Of a DNA stretch of 64,000 nt, positions 11,041 to 24,830 are shown piece by piece; the first letter of the stretch is position 1, and each line of letters begins with the position of its first letter. Source of the DNA: Larimichthys crocea. Taxonomy: Eukaryota; Chordata; Actinopteri; Sciaenidae. The stretch lies in the NCBI RefSeq assembly GCF_000972845.2, contig NC_040028.1, positions 11,912,038-11,976,037 on the forward strand, written 5' to 3'. The notes under the pieces are model-generated. The model made no database searches. It was given only the letters and a program-made list of their open reading frames with translations, and was not told the DNA's origin. The position numbers and the translations under genes are program-made.

Positions 11041-14000
11041 CGCCGTCCCCCCTCCCCCTGCACTACCATAAGTCACTGAGAGAAGAACTCCCAGGATTGC
11101 AGAGCACAGGGCTGTTAAAGGGAAGTTCAACTTAGTGGTAATGAATAAATTTGCCCTCCCATGCAGTACTGTTTCTTTTGTCTTGGACCCAAGCATATTC
11201 ATGCATCTAAATGGTAATTTGCTTTGTAGCTATGGCAGATACCGGAGCCATAAATATACATTATAATTGCCTTTTATTAGTAACAAATGCTCATTTGAAC
11301 CTATTTTTTTAGAAAGGACACAGAATAATATACTGTATATAATTTCATTTTTTCCTACATAATATCTAGCTAATAGATATGTTGTGATAATATTAAAAAG
11401 TAATATTACTTTTGTTTTGTTTAAAGCCATGAACTAAGAATCATGATGATATTTTCTTGCTGCAGACACCAGTAGAGTCTAGTTAACTTCTCTATAGGGA
11501 GCACTGGGGCTAAGGGTGGCGAGGAGCGGTGGGATCAGGTAAATTTATATGTATGCATTCCTGCCTGCTTCAAATTAATAAAAACCTAATGCGTGCTTGG
11601 CACAGGACTGCTTGTTGAACATATGCTGCAAGCATGGCTAAGCCATCTGGCTCAGAGTCAAGTATTCCCACCAACTGTAGTCTTATGCTACCTGACAGTG
11701 GAAAAGCTTTATTCCCCTGGCATCGGGGGCACAAATGGAGAAATATTATTGAAATGATTATCTGCATCAAGACTCAGATTTGGGCTGACATTTCGCTGGC
11801 TCTGTGTAATCCAAGGGGTTGTCTAGGAGAGGGCGGAGAGGGGGTTTGCCGGTAAGCCTTGGCGGGATGATTAATGAAGCCAGGATACTGGGTGGACCCA
11901 GCCCACTTCCACTCAGACCCAGGGGCCGAGCCCTGCATATGAAATTGGCCTATACTGCTCATCTCCCTGGGAGAGAGCCACTGATGATCCTCCCGACACC
12001 GCTCTACCTCCAGTCACCAAACAGCACTCCAAAGCCATGCCAGATCCAGGCTTAGGAGATACTCTCCTCACACTGTGTGGCTATAAGGGAGGGCTGTGTG
12101 GTAAAGAACAGCATCCATACTGCTGCTCCTCTGTCAAGCACATTTCACTCAAGCCATATTGTGTTGGGTTGACAGCACTCGGTGCTCGGTACGTGTAATT
12201 TTAGAGCAGCTTTACATTAAAGTTTTATGTTTGAAAATAAGTTTTATGTAGAAACAGGTGAAACAACACAGACTGTCAGAGGGCATCACATAGTGTCATA
12301 TCTTATGTATTTTATAGAGTCTTTTGTTTTTCTATATAAAAACCACGCTTACCTTTTAATAACCATGAATCCTCCAGTGCTTTACATCCCTGCAGCAGCA
12401 TTGTCGAGGCTCTCCCTCAACCCTTTAGTCTTGATGGATGGGCCCGTGAAAGCCTCTCAGGACGCTGGTAATCGGATAACAGCAAACCGAATTCTTGACC
12501 AAGAAGAAGAGGGGGGGGTGGGCAGCGACGTGTAAGCTCATGAATGAACACGGACGAAGGGGAAGCAAGTAATTCAAAAAAGCGAGGAACATCTTTAATC
12601 ATTCTGTGTCGATGATTAGTCATAGACAATGTCGCTTTGTTAAAAGTGTGCTGTAATTAATAACTGGAGCAGGACAGAACAATTGAGGAGGCGAGTGTCA
12701 TGTGTTGTACAATACTAGAGAGGTGATTTCTAAATAGTGTAAATTAGGTGTTTACCTATTGTGATCCAGCTTGTGACACTGCAGCCTCTTTTTCCTTGAG
12801 AACAAGACCAAAGAGAATGATTAATTGCAAGCTCACTGGGTTTTACAGCTTCAAGAGTAAATCAACTTCTAAGAAGTGCTAACTTGCTAAAATATAAACT
12901 AATTTTAGGCCCCAGATATTAAAATATAATCCATCTTCTTCCTCCACAGGGAAAGCTAATTAGAAAATGTGACTGGCATAAGAGAGGAGAGGTGGAGGAA
13001 TGGTGGGATTAGGCTCGGGAGCAGAAAATCACACCCTCTTGCTAAATCTTGGGATTTCTATACACTTCAAATCAACTATTTCTCTTGTGCCTCACCATTT
13101 GTCACATTTCCAAAACAATAATTATTTATTATACAGATAGCACATAAAGTTAATAGATTACTTGAGCATCTACAATTAACTGATGTGTGATTTGAATTTT
13201 TTTTCCCCAATAACAAATATTTATGGCTTTTCTCCCTCTCTGGGTTTTTATTTGATCGTCTACCTGGTACACTTTCTCTTTACTGCAATAGCCAATACAC
13301 AACAGTTGCCCAAGGCAAAGAGGCTACCTGACTGAGGCTCGACTGGTATTCAGCTCTCGTGTTCTTTGTGTATTGACTTCATGCAGTAAAACATCTACAG
13401 CCTATTGTACAATGCAATTTATAAGCTTAAGGAACAAAGCTGTTCTAAACAGAAGGATTGCTCTTATGCCATCACAGAAAACATAATAAAACTGTAGACA
13501 TGTCGTAATAAATCCACCTAAATAAAAGCTTTATTAAGTGACTGTCAGTTTAGTTTTCACAAAAAAGATATTTTTGAATATCAGAGTCGGGTGTTTTATG
13601 TGTAAATCAGTGAAAAATAAGTATGTATGAGAGCACATTGCATGCAACATGACACAGTAGCAGTGTGCAACAGAGCTGAGTAGTCCCAGCCAGCCGAGCT
13701 CTCTCTCGAGTCCCAGAAGACAATCCCCTGAGAGAAGAAATGCTCTGAGTGGTGACAGCTTAAAGGCAATAAGCCAATAATAAAGACCAGCAAAGTGGCC
13801 ATGGGAGAGGGTTCTATTCCTGCTACCTTCAAAACAACAGAGCAAACAAGTGTCACTTAAGAAGGGTGTACGAAGTTAAAGTTACATCATTTTTTTTCTC
13901 CAACTTTCTAGAATTATTGTGACTGTTGTGTTCTCAGTTGTGGGCTTTTTTTTTTCTTTTTCTAAATATCCCCCTGCAAGCAGGAAGAAGGATGTAATTT

Positions 14001-16599
14001 TGTTGAGAGAGGCAAATTGACAATTTATTTTCAGCGGTTAACCCTTTCAGTATAGTACATAACTTCATAATCCATTTACAGAGACACATTTCAAGTATTT
14101 CAGTGCTATAATAGCTGTCCAATTGCCGCCCAGCTGGGTGTCTGTTTGGCTTCGCTAAATGTATTGAAATGCTTTCCTACTGTCTGTAACTACTCAGAAA
14201 CACTCACAAAAAAATTTCCGGTGCAAATTGCACTTCACCTGAGTGAACTTAATTTTATGATGTATGGACAAGATGGATGGGTGAAAGTTATTTAAAAGCT
14301 GGAGTGTAAAGGAAAAAAATGTTGTTTTATTCATAATTATAGAAGATGACCAAACAAAATGCAGATTGCATAAAATAAATAAAGAATAATAGTGAAAATA
14401 ATATTAAATTCTCATAAAACACGGACCTGAAGACTAGAAAGTGAAAATACATAGCACTAACTGGATACTAAACAGCACATGCTGTATGACAGGGGGTGGA
14501 AAGTGCATTCAACATATCGTGGCCCAATTCCCTCAACATATCACGCCAAACTTTGTCTTTTCATTCATCCTCCATGTAATCAACTTTGTGGTGGAACTTT
14601 AGTGGTCGACTCTAACGTTAGTCTTACACTTCAGTGCAGTTGCACCCTGTGAGGATGACAAATTTCTGGGCTACTTTAGAAAAGAGAGTGCTGCAGAGGA
14701 AGGCAGTGGCCAGTCTGCGATGGGGGGCCAGCAAGTAGAAAACTCATTTGGAATTCAGCACTGCAACATTGCCATCTTTTGGCCAGACTGTATACTCCCC
14801 CTGTAAAATCCCAGGGATACTGCATCTCCAAACCCATGCTGAGGTCCAAAGGCAGCTTGATACAAAAGGTACGTAATGGATTTATTCTTTTGTTACAGAG
14901 TGAGGATGAATTATTATTACTTTTGTCCGAGAATACAATAAATGGAACAGCCTGATATGTTATTTGAGTAAATACAAATCAAGTATATAATAATATTGAA
15001 TGTCATCCCTTATAAATGTGCATTGAATTTTCAATTTCAAGACAATACAATATCACCTATGAAAGTAACTGGACATTATGATCTGCATTACTGTCTGTAA
15101 TGTCTTCTCACCCATCCATCCATCATCTACTCTTCTTCTGGGAGTAAATTTACAAACATGTAGTGAACAGGAAAGCTTGAGTGGGTTTACTTGTCCTCTA
15201 CCTGAATAAATATTTGTCTGAAGTGCCCACGCTGTCCTGTTTTCCCACGGTGGTGTATGGGACATCATGGATAAGGCAGAGGATGGGCTCTGACAGAGAG
15301 TGACAATTCATCCCTTCATCCCCCCCTAACTGACATGTCACATTCTCTGATGACTTTATTGTGCTCCCTGTCACTGCACTTAATCTGTGTGTCAGTCAAG
15401 CCGGAGCAGCCCACACCACCACCTCCAGACAGCAAAGCTAATACCCACCCTTTTAATGACATTACATTTGGAGTAATGCCATTCAGTATAGCACTGATAT
15501 TATCTTCTATTTGCATCATTCAGCCAGTGACACAGCCAGAGCTCGGCCGATAAAGAGCTGGTCATTTCCCCATCCATTTCCACTCGGATGACAGATGTCA
15601 AGATGGAAACTGGCTATTATTTACTGTAGCCATGTTTTTATCACAGACAGACATGATGTCTCACTTTACTCCAAGCTGTCAGCCAATGCATCAAAACCTG
15701 TATTTTTTTGTGATATTTGGAGTACAGCAGCGCAAAGTATACATTTATTTCCTAACCTGTTTATTTGATATTAAAATAACTGAATGTATTATGTGAGCCC
15801 TAACTGTCAGGGAGAAAATTAATAGCGCCGATTGCCCAAATCGAGCACTGCATGACGACATCTTATACGTTAAACTGAACTTTCGGTTTTTATCCTGGCA
15901 GAAAAAAACAAAACAAATCCTCATCATCTGCTCATTACATCACAGACACAACAATGCCTTTAACTTGATAATGCCTTGTGTATCCTGTGCAAAAGCCCTC
16001 AATGAAGGGCAATTAATAATACCTGCTTAGGCATGCCAAAATCTGCTCAGGAAAATATTCCTCCTCTCAATAAGCATCTGTGCTATCCTCTTCAGGTGCG
16101 ATGATGACATTGTAATGAACATGCCACAAATGATTTTGAGTGATTCAAATTCCATCTGCAGTCTGTTTGGTCCGCCTGTCATTGAAAATGAGTAAGCAGC
16201 ATTAACAGCCTATCAGCATTAGAGGTAACAAAATCTTTTCTTTCTTTTTTTTTTTTTCTTTTACTGACAGTGCATTTTCTCTCCCATCACAGCTCCAGTG
16301 CCTAATTAAATGTATTTAGCATCATAAATATTCCAGGGGGACAGGTTGACACAATGAATTAATGTCTCGCCTCAATACCAGAGCCTCTCTATTTGCTGTG
16401 GAGAGAAAGTTAGCCCAATGCCAGGTAAATGCTGCTGCTTGCATGTCTTGTTACAAATCAGTGGTCCATTTGTTTTCTAATACTGTGGAACTTAAATACA
16501 TTGATACTGATTAAGTCACAGGACTAGAATAACCGCTATGGACAAAACTGATTGGACAGTCACCAAGTGATTTAAAATATTAGGCAACTTTTATTGCAG
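11041..16599. other. non-coding, nothing recognised
   Basis: No coding exon is recognised on either strand. 15109-15130 has a short CATC run similar to the tails of fish retroposons. 16238-16262 is a T-rich tract. Confidence 0.4.
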
Positions 16600-17000
16600 A
16601 AATATTGTGTAACTTTTCCACCCTAAAATAACAACTTTCAAGTCATTTTGATTAGATTTTTTTTCTGTGTGCCTTGCACTTGCTTTCTTCTTGCACTATG
16701 TAACTTTGTGCTCCGGGTACGATAACCCATGAGAAGTACATAACACTTTACAGCATTAAACAACTCTCTGTGATTTACAGAGTTTCCTGATGCGAATTAT
16801 AGCTGCTGTAACCTAATGTTAGCTCAGTTTGTTAGCTGGCCTTCCCAGACAGTGAGCTCAGGCCACCAGGGGAGTGTTGCTGTTTGTAGACCACAAACGT
16901 TTTGGACCAAGAGGAGGTTTTCAGGCCTGGGGCAAAGGCGAATGCTGAGTGGAGCCGGTGTCATGCCAGAACAGGAGCTGGGCAAGCAGGTAATGTAACT
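16600..17000 (+). repeat. dispersed repeat, copy related to 40325-40710
   Basis: Two blocks match the later copy in the same order: 'attgtgtaac...' to 'actttgtgctccgg' (16605-16720), and 'ggggagtgttgctgtttgt' to 'gaggaggttttcaggcc' (16870-16930). Divergence and indels are high, so both are old copies of one transposon family that I cannot name. Confidence 0.6.
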
Positions 17001-17129
17001 GGGCTCAGTAGCCTCTATTGACATAAAGACGGAGGCAAAAAGACCGAAGGGGACGTTGACTGAAAGCTAAAATGAAGAAGATTAAGTCGTCAGACATGTA
17101 AATCTCTAGTCAATGTTGCTTTAAAGAAA

Positions 17130-17440
17130 GTTTGCCATTTTGGGAAATTTGCTTATATACTCTCTTGCATGGAGCAAGATTAAGGAATTAATACCATTCT
17201 CATATATGTCCAATAAATATGAAGCTATGTGAGGTGTAAATAGTCCAGCACATAATCCCTCATAACACCACCCTGTGTCATTTTTATATTTCAGTTTAGC
17301 CAGATGTTTTCTCCTGTTTCCAGTCTTTGTTCTAACCTGAGCTAACCAGCTGCTGGGGGTAGCTTTACAGATATGAGAGTGCTGTCAATCTTCTCATTTA
17401 ACATAATGTTAAACTATTCTTTTAAGAGTTATATACACAT
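17130..17440 (+). repeat. dispersed teleost repeat, sense copy
   Basis: Shares 'ctcctgtttccagtctttgt', the following 'gctaaccagctgctgg', a 'gagagtgctgtcaatcttct' segment and a terminal 'aaactattcttttaa' with the family at 1081-1700. Confidence 0.6.
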
Positions 17441-20400
17441 AAGCTTCCTGGAGAGCAAGATTAGCTATTCTATGTGATCGATCATTCGGTTTGAACAGTG
17501 CACTTGCTCAGCGTCTGCCTGTGTGAAGTATCTTCACTGCTCTCTGTGGCTTACAGTTTCAGGGAGAGGAAAGCGACTAGTCCTGGTGGGCTGCTGTGCC
17601 AGTATGCACCAGCCATAAGCCGATCACTGCTGCTAGTTTTTTTCTGTGCTTCACCCCACCTCACCTTGCTGTTACATTCACCAGTGTCCTCTGTTCAACA
17701 ATGCCCTCCACAAGCCCCTTAGGAAGACTGCGGGGAATTTTGGATGACTTCCTCGGGATTTTGAAGCCCTTCCCAAGTCCTAACCCTTGAAGAGGGAAAC
17801 GTTTCACAGCTTATTTGCTGCGCTTTTTTTTTTCTTTCCCTTTCTTGCATGAGCAGCGAGGAAAAGTGTACTAGTCTGTTAAGCCACCACCAGAACAAAT
17901 AGGTACAGCTGCCAGACTTGGCTGAGGGGGCTGGAGAGGATAGAATTACACGTTATTATGTTCATTTTAAATCTCAATATTTTTCCTAATTTCCTCACAT
18001 TTTCTCTTGCCTGTGAAAATGCATAGACATCACTTTTCTCTCCCCAACACGTGTAATTGCAATTTGCAAGAGCTAAACTAATTTTACGACACAGGAACAC
18101 CTGTATTCATCTCCATATTAATAGAAAACAGGAAGTATAAATCCCAATTTTCCAGCAGCCAGTGTCAGTGAAGATGTTCCTTGAGGGAGAAGGCTGTCTC
18201 TTCTCCATTAAAATATTGGTGCTCTCCCCGCGCTTTCTCTCCAGAGCGTCCCTTTTGAGCCGAAATCAGATATCATAATTATGAATGGCACCCAATCTAC
18301 ATCACTGGGCTTGACACTTCTAATATCCATATGTGCCAATGCACATTTAAGTTACCACTGTTAAGGTGTTCTCTGTGTTGAGTTATGGTACTGTGTGGTG
18401 CCGCTCTACAATACAGGCCCCGGTGAGTCTCATTTAGCTGTGGAAAAGGGAGGTTTGACTGATGGGCTCATTTGGATTAAGCACAAGCACACTGCCCTGA
18501 AATATCTCTTAGAAAAGAAGAGAACAAACTTTTACGCTACCTTCGAAGCCACTAAAAATGTGTTAACCTCACACAGTCAACCCCAGGAGGAGCAAAATTA
18601 GCCACCATTATAAATCAACACATCATCAGTTAATGTATTAATATTAGGGCATATTTAGTGTTGTCCCCTTTGACATATCGATGCAGTCGTGTGTTTTTAA
18701 TACCTAATGATCATTAATTTTAGAAATTTAACCATTAATTAGTCCAAATCTCACTTGGGGCTGTATCTGTGTTCCTGCATCCTTCTCTGTGCATGTCATT
18801 ACACCATGAACAGGAAGGCGCAGGAGCCATTGTAAGGTCAGGCTCTACAAAGCTACGGCTGATGTAGGTGGCCTACGTTGCCTCATTAGTAACAACATGA
18901 GCAGTGGTCTAATGAACTTAAGACAATGCTAATTAATGGAAGAGAACAAAGGCTTAACATTTTTAGAAAGTGTGAAGCACTGAGTCTGCTTGTATGACAG
19001 CGTTTAAGCCACCTTAATCCGCTTGTGATGCTGCGCATGGTGCCTCGACCTCACAGCGCTGGGGCAGGTCACAGGGAGCAGTTCCATACCTCAGCTGATA
19101 TAGTCACCTGTGACAATCCTTTATGGGCTGATAAAGTAAGGGAAGTCTCTCAAGGAACAGTGCACTGACTTGGCGGAGGGTCTCCCCAGGGAGCAGGTGT
19201 CAGGGTTGTCTATCAGAAGGCTGAAAGGAGAAAAGGGACGTGTTACCGGGCTCTATTGTATCCCGGTTGTCATTGACTGATCGGGTCCATTTAGCTGGCT
19301 TTCACAGTGAATGAAACCACCTGAATAGATGAAAGCGAGACAGCCTTCCCGACAAACAAGGAGCCCTGGAATATTCATGGAGGATCTGTGAGGAAAAGAT
19401 TAATGTATTAGAAATTAAAATGGGGCCCGGACGTATGATCTTGCTCTAACACTTGGCCAGACCTGTGTCACCCGCCGCTAGCGCCTGAAGTCGGCACATG
19501 CCGCTGCCAAGGTGGAGAGGAATCATTAAGCACCCGGCCATTGTGTGAGCAGAATAATCAAACTTCACCCCCCCTCCTCCTCCTCTCTTCCTTCCCATTC
19601 TTTCCCGCAGCACTGACAATGAATAATTCTGGAGCCATTTGCAATGTTAACGGCACCTATCTGGCCATCCATGCCTTTATGATAAGAGCTCCAAATATGC
19701 ATTTCAACAGTCTGAACAGAAGCTGCTTCACCGGCATTTCAAAGGACACCTGTCAGTCATCTGAAAGAGCTGTCAGTCTCTGTCACGCAACGGTGCCAGT
19801 GAAATGGCCCAAAAGATAATCTTTACTCTCTCTCTTTCTCTCTCTCCACCTCTCTCTTTCAGATCAGAGCAGTTACATTTGCAATAGAGTGACAAGTGAT
19901 TTACACTGGAAAATGGATTGTGTTTAAACTGAGAAAAAAAAAAAGAAGAGAGGGGGGGGGTTATTCTTTTAGGCTGCGTTTTTCTTTGCTGGTGTACAGC
20001 TGTATCAAATATGCTATCATAAATGTGATCTGGGCTACACTGAATGTCATTATGTGTGATACCACGAGCACTAGACGGGCTACTGAGCTCAAAGGTGACT
20101 TTGATAATTCCTATCTCTCTAAACAGAGCTCTGTGTCTATGAAGGAGAAGCTGAGCTGAGACGGGTGGGATCAAACAGGTTTGTGTTTCCAAAAAGTTTG
20201 ACATTCTGTTGTTTTTAACTGGAAGGTGGCGCGATCACTACTGTGTGAGGTTTATCTGCAATGCTGGACAAACACTAACACAAACTGTTATCTCGCTATA
20301 GATTTTTACTTAATAAAATCTCCCAGCCTCAAAGAAAAGATGCGCTCAAATTATTATCTTTACTTAACTCCATAAACCAGTTTGTTGTAGATTGTACTTC

Positions 20401-20639
20401 CATGGCTGCTTGGTTGGCAAGGAGGCAAGTGATGGCCCCTTCCTCTCCACATGTAGGCCAGTAATTTGTTAAGCACGACTAACTTGTGTGCCACCAGCTG
20501 TTGGTGATATTTACAGCTGAGTGCAAAGGATGTGTTTGGACCGGGGCTTGCAGCAGGGCCAGGGCAGCACTAGGCCCAGTCGCACTCCCCTCATGGCCAC
20601 TCCATAGGCGACATCAGCCAGCACTCACAGATCACCATA
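17441..20639. other. non-coding, nothing recognised
   Basis: Includes a CT microsatellite at about 19828-19860 and a poly-G run near 19951-19960. A 143-codon reverse frame (19773-20204) is driven partly by these simple repeats and has no domain. 18130-18340 has an enhancer-like texture but no firm motif cluster. Confidence 0.4.
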
Positions 20640-21480
20640 CCATAAAATCACAATACAGAGGTGCACAGAATGACACAAAACTTAATTTTACATACCCTGG
20701 AGAGCCTGCTGGCTCAGCAGAGTAAAGAGTAGGCCATGTGCTTTTGATACGGCAAGTCTGAATCTGGAGAATGACCTTTATTACAAGTCATCCTCTCCAA
20801 AATCTCCTCTGTCACCCTCCAATATATGCTATCCAACAAAGCAACAAAAAAGACCCTTAGTATGTATGGCAGAGTTGTTTCCCTGCAGTAAACCACTCTC
20901 CCAATGCTGAAGATCACAGCTAAGTTATGGAACATTATATCATTCATACCAGACATCAGTAGCACATTTCGATCACTGAAGCCTGCTACAACTGCCTGAA
21001 ACTGTCTTCAGTGTGCTCCTGGGAACTCTGCCAAAAGCCAGAGTCACTTTAGTTCATCCAGCACAAGTCAATACAAAGCTCTGTGGAAACCCTTATGCTT
21101 ACCCATCCAAAATTCTTTGTTGTTTTCCAGCGACTCAGGCGATTTTCACACAGAACAAACAGCAATTTGATGAGCAATTTGAATTTTGGGCACTCCTCTT
21201 TGTCACATAGTTTCCGCACCATGTCCATTCCCCCAACAATCTCCTCATTGTGGCTCAGGGAGGACACGGTTCAAGAAGTGAGTCACTCGATGAATGTTCA
21301 CTTTCATTTCAGAGTGCAGTAGGCTGGCATAATCCCTGATACTGAACCCTGACTCACCAGGTCTGTTTTCGATTGAGCGTTCTGTCCTTCTTCCATTGTG
21401 AAAAGGGACTTGCACTCGCATTTTTGACTAGATAAAGTTCATCCACATGCACGCTGATGAAATTACATGTGTCAGAAAGA
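20640..21480 (-). pseudogene. coding-like remnant with short GT-AG introns, family not recognised
   Basis: Three reverse-strand blocks look coding. Block 1 (about 21440-21358) ends at a strong donor (CTG|GTGAGT). Block 2 (21285-21103) encodes a helical, Leu/Lys-rich stretch including 'MDMVRKLCDKEECPKFKLLI' and ends at GG|GTAAGC. Block 3 starts at 21027 after a TTTTGGCAG acceptor and runs to about 20720, including 'TLPYILRVFFVALLDSIYW'. The implied introns (21357-21286 and 21102-21028) are 72 and 75 nt, a typical teleost size. Block 2 needs a frameshift near its start and block 3 has an in-frame TGA, so this looks like a decayed multi-exon gene or fragment, not a processed copy. I do not recognise the family. 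Chance open frames remain possible. Confidence 0.35.
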
Positions 21481-23282
21481 CAACAAGGCTGTTGTGAACA
21501 AAAACATAACGAGGAAACCCACCGAAGACAAATGAGCACGCGTTCAAATAACTCACGAGTGAATGAAATGTTATGAGTTAATCAAATGAAGTGAATAAAG
21601 GAACAAAAGCGAGTAGTTATCTTGTCTGGGGGTTTTTTTTTTTTCACCATTTTGAAATTCTCACACAAATGAATGTCAATAGATGTGCTTGTACAACAGC
21701 TTTCTTACAAATTATTCAGTGACTACAATTTTGCACTTGAAAAAGTCACAAGCAGAAAGCCATTTACCTGAGTCACAAATGAGTATGTAATTGAGTCCTT
21801 AGGGAAAATAACTCAGCTTAACTACTGGAAATAATGTGTAAATTCAATACATTTCCTAATGAGCTCATTTGAGTTTGCTGCAATTATATTTGCTAGTCTA
21901 GGTGCAGATCGGATTTCTGCAGCTGAGTTGAGGTGAATAAAACCACAGCTCCCTTGTATTCATTAAAATTAGCATATGGACCTGTCAACACTTCTCAGAG
22001 GCACGTTGTAACAATGCCATTTAGCCCTGCATCAAGCAATGCCAATGGAATGAATGCATGTGGTGGGTAAATGCCTCCCCACCCCTAGCGACATGGGTGG
22101 AATAGGACTGGCAGTGCTGGCTCTGACGCACAAAAGAGGCTGCGTTTTAACAGCCAGGCCCTGGCCTCTGACCAGGGGCCATCCACATCAACACTGCTTA
22201 CGCTCTACCATACCTCCCAGCTACTGGCCCCAGCCAAGCAGCTCTATATGCACACACACACACACTGATACAGACAGGGAGAGGAACAAGGCAGGAGCAA
22301 TGAAGAATCTGTGAGCATGTGTGGGTATGGAGGTGGGCGGCTAGCGGAGGGGGCAAGGATCAAAGAAGAGGAGATAGAAATAAAGATAGGTAGGTCTCTG
22401 CAAAGTGAGTCTTTGGATCTTCCTTTTAACAGCTGTCTATTGGTCTTCCATGACTAAGTGCTTTTGTTTTGTTATCTAAATAACAACAACTAACAAATAT
22501 ATCCCACCTACATGCATAAATATGTAGGAGTATATCTCTGGATAAACTTAAAAAATATTCTTATCAAAAGGTGCCAGGAATGAGAGGCCTGTGGAAAAAG
22601 AAAAAAAAAAGAGCTCCTTTATTGTTGTTTGTCATCATTACACTGAAGCTGCCAGTGAGCGAAGGTATTGTTGCTCAGTGGAGCACACAAGGCCCTAGTT
22701 GCATTGTTGTGCCAGGATTTTAAAACAGGCGCGAGTTATCAATAGACCACAGACTATTCGAGTCACTCAGCTGTGCCACTCGATACACTTCAGAACCTCA
22801 CACGCTGAACAGCCAGCCATGATCTCACACAATTGGGCTGCATTTCTGACAAACACTTTGTTTCCAAAAAGGATCCAGGTCTAATGGATAGATGGTGCCA
22901 TCATTCCAAAGCTCTCAGATTTCCTTTGAGCGATCATGAGCTGAATATACAGTACCATCTATTTCAGTTAATTAAGTCTCATTAGAATTTTCCGTTTTGG
23001 ATATTAGTAGCCTAACCGTGGACAAGACATAATTAACCTTGAGATTTGCTTATGACAGCAGAAGCGGAGATGTGAATCGAAAGAGGACACAGGAATAAAA
23101 GGCGGGCTAAGGAAAAGACAAGGCCTCAGCTGTGCCTCCACACTGATCTACACACTGTGATTACCTGGAGCAGAAAACCGAATGTAAAGGCCTTGGGCTG
23201 GCTTTGATATTTCCATCGTTCGTTTGTCTGCTCTGACCTGGACTACATCTAACAGACCTAGACTGGAGGTCAGTAGGAATCA
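21481..23282. other. non-coding, nothing recognised
   Basis: Contains a short CA run at about 22251-22264. No gene or transposon is recognised. Confidence 0.4.
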
Positions 23283-23320
23283 GGGGAGAGGAGAGGAGGA
23301 GAGGAGAGGAGAGGAGAAAT
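23283..23320 (+). repeat. (GGAGA)n microsatellite
   Basis: Tandem GGAGA/GAGGA pentamers. Confidence 0.9.
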
Positions 23321-23397
23321 TAGAAAATGTTCCACATCTTTTCTAACCGCAGATGCTGACTCTTAAAATGGCCAAGCATATAAAGCTTTTCCTTTCT

Positions 23398-23438
23398 CTG
23401 TCTCTCCTCTCTCTCTCTTTCTCACGCACACACACTAA
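23398..23438 (+). repeat. CT-rich then CA microsatellite
   Basis: A ctctct run is followed directly by cacaca, a compound simple repeat. A T-rich tract follows at about 23456-23475. Confidence 0.8.
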
Positions 23439-23708
23439 CACTCATTATGCTTACCTTTTTTTTTTTCTTTTTTACTTTTGTCCAGTACTTGGTCCCATTA
23501 CCACTCCCACCCCAGCACTAACAGAACTGGTACCAACTTTATTCTGTCAGGGCGCCTATTAAAAGTTTACATATTCACACTTCTGTAGAACAGAGCCTTA
23601 ATGAGGATGAAGGGAGACTCTTACAGTTTGTCCTCACTTTATGACAAACTATAGGTAATAAGGTGTTGATGAGAAAGCTACCCTATAGCATCAAGGTGTT
23701 GTCTAGAT

Positions 23709-24113
23709 CAGGGGTGTTAAATATATGGTTCTTGGTCCAGAACCAGCCCACCAAAGGGGCAGATCCAACTCACAGAATGACTTTGAAATGTGTGAAATTT
23801 ACTGCTATTCCTGATTCATCATCTGGACAAAGAGTGAAGTCAAATACTATATTGTTTGTGAATGTAGAGGAACTGAAACATATTGTATAAATTGCATATA
23901 TTTTTTCCAAAGACATAGGCTAAGGCTGTTTAACTTCTGTTTTCTAAATGGATGATTCATTAATGGTGAATGTTTTACGTCTTCACGCCAAGAGAAAGGG
24001 AACGATTTGAAAGTCTTGTTATTTATGGGTTATTATGCCATTGTTTTACCAGTCCACTTATGATCATCCTGGGCTGAATACTGCCTGTGAAGTAAAATGT
24101 TTCACACCCCAGA
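23709..24113 (+). mobile_element. possible non-autonomous hAT-type element
   Basis: The left end 'caggggtgtt' matches the well-known hAT/Charlie-type terminus. A nearly inverse 'cacaccccag' is at 24104-24113. The interior carries no transposase. No matching 8-bp target duplication is visible, so the boundaries are uncertain. Confidence 0.35.
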
Positions 24114-24294
24114 AAACAAAAAAACAAACAAACAGTATACATAATTTAAGGATACATGCAGAATAAAACTCTTGTCTTGTGTGTATAACAGTGTACAATA
24201 CTGCTTAAACTAATAGCATGTCCTGCCCAGTGGTGGTCTACGAGGAGACAGCTTCATTCATGACAAGTCTACAGTAAAAAAAAAAAAAAAAACT

Positions 24295-24510
24295 TCCTAG
24301 TATGACTGACCCTGTTAACCCTTTGTTCACCAATGTAACTATTGATTTGAAAGTACAAGCCAATCACATTATTTTTAAATTTTTTGTCAGACAAATCCAA
24401 AAAAACTGAAGACATCACCTTTCTCTGGAAAATTGTGATGACCATTTTCAATATTTTCCTGCATTTAATCACCAAACAATTATTGATTGATACTTAATTA
24501 AATCGATTAA
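24295..24510 (+). repeat. fragment of a TTAATCGATTAAT-type hAT-like repeat
   Basis: Carries the phrases 'gaagacatcacctttctctgg', 'aaaattgtgatgaccatttt' and 'aaatcgattaagag', which fit the interior and end of a common percomorph repeat with TAATCGATTAAT termini. Related copies are at 34061-34325 and 35230-35640. Confidence 0.5.
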
Positions 24511-24768
24511 GAGCTTATAATTCTATTCAACACTGAGAGTTCATGTGTGTTCCTTAGCTGCAGTAATGGAAGAAGAGTGCAAACTCTTTTTTACACCCAA
24601 CCAAACACTATCAGGAACTGTGTCAGATGCAAAACTTTGCTTTTGTCAATGATATTCTATGCTTTAAAGAGTTTGTACAATTAGTACGTTAGTTAGAAGC
24701 AATCAGGTATTGTTTGTGAATAAAACATGTGTCACTTCAGAGCAAGAAAGTAAGTCTGTTAGGTGGTA

Positions 24769-24830
24769 TCAGAATCAGAATCAGAAGTACTTTATTAATT
24801 CCTGTAGGGAAATTGTTATGTTTTTGCATC
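24769..24830 (+). repeat. short retroposon-tail-like fragment
   Basis: 'cagaatcagaatcagaagta' followed by 'ctttattaattcctgtaggg' resembles a widely dispersed teleost repeat tail. The family is not assigned. Confidence 0.45.

Noticed and set aside
12227..12535. 102-codon forward frame
   Set aside because: Composition and lack of domain or splice signals argue for chance.
19773..20204. 143-codon reverse frame
   Set aside because: Part of it is encoded by CT and poly-G simple repeats. The rest has no recognisable similarity.
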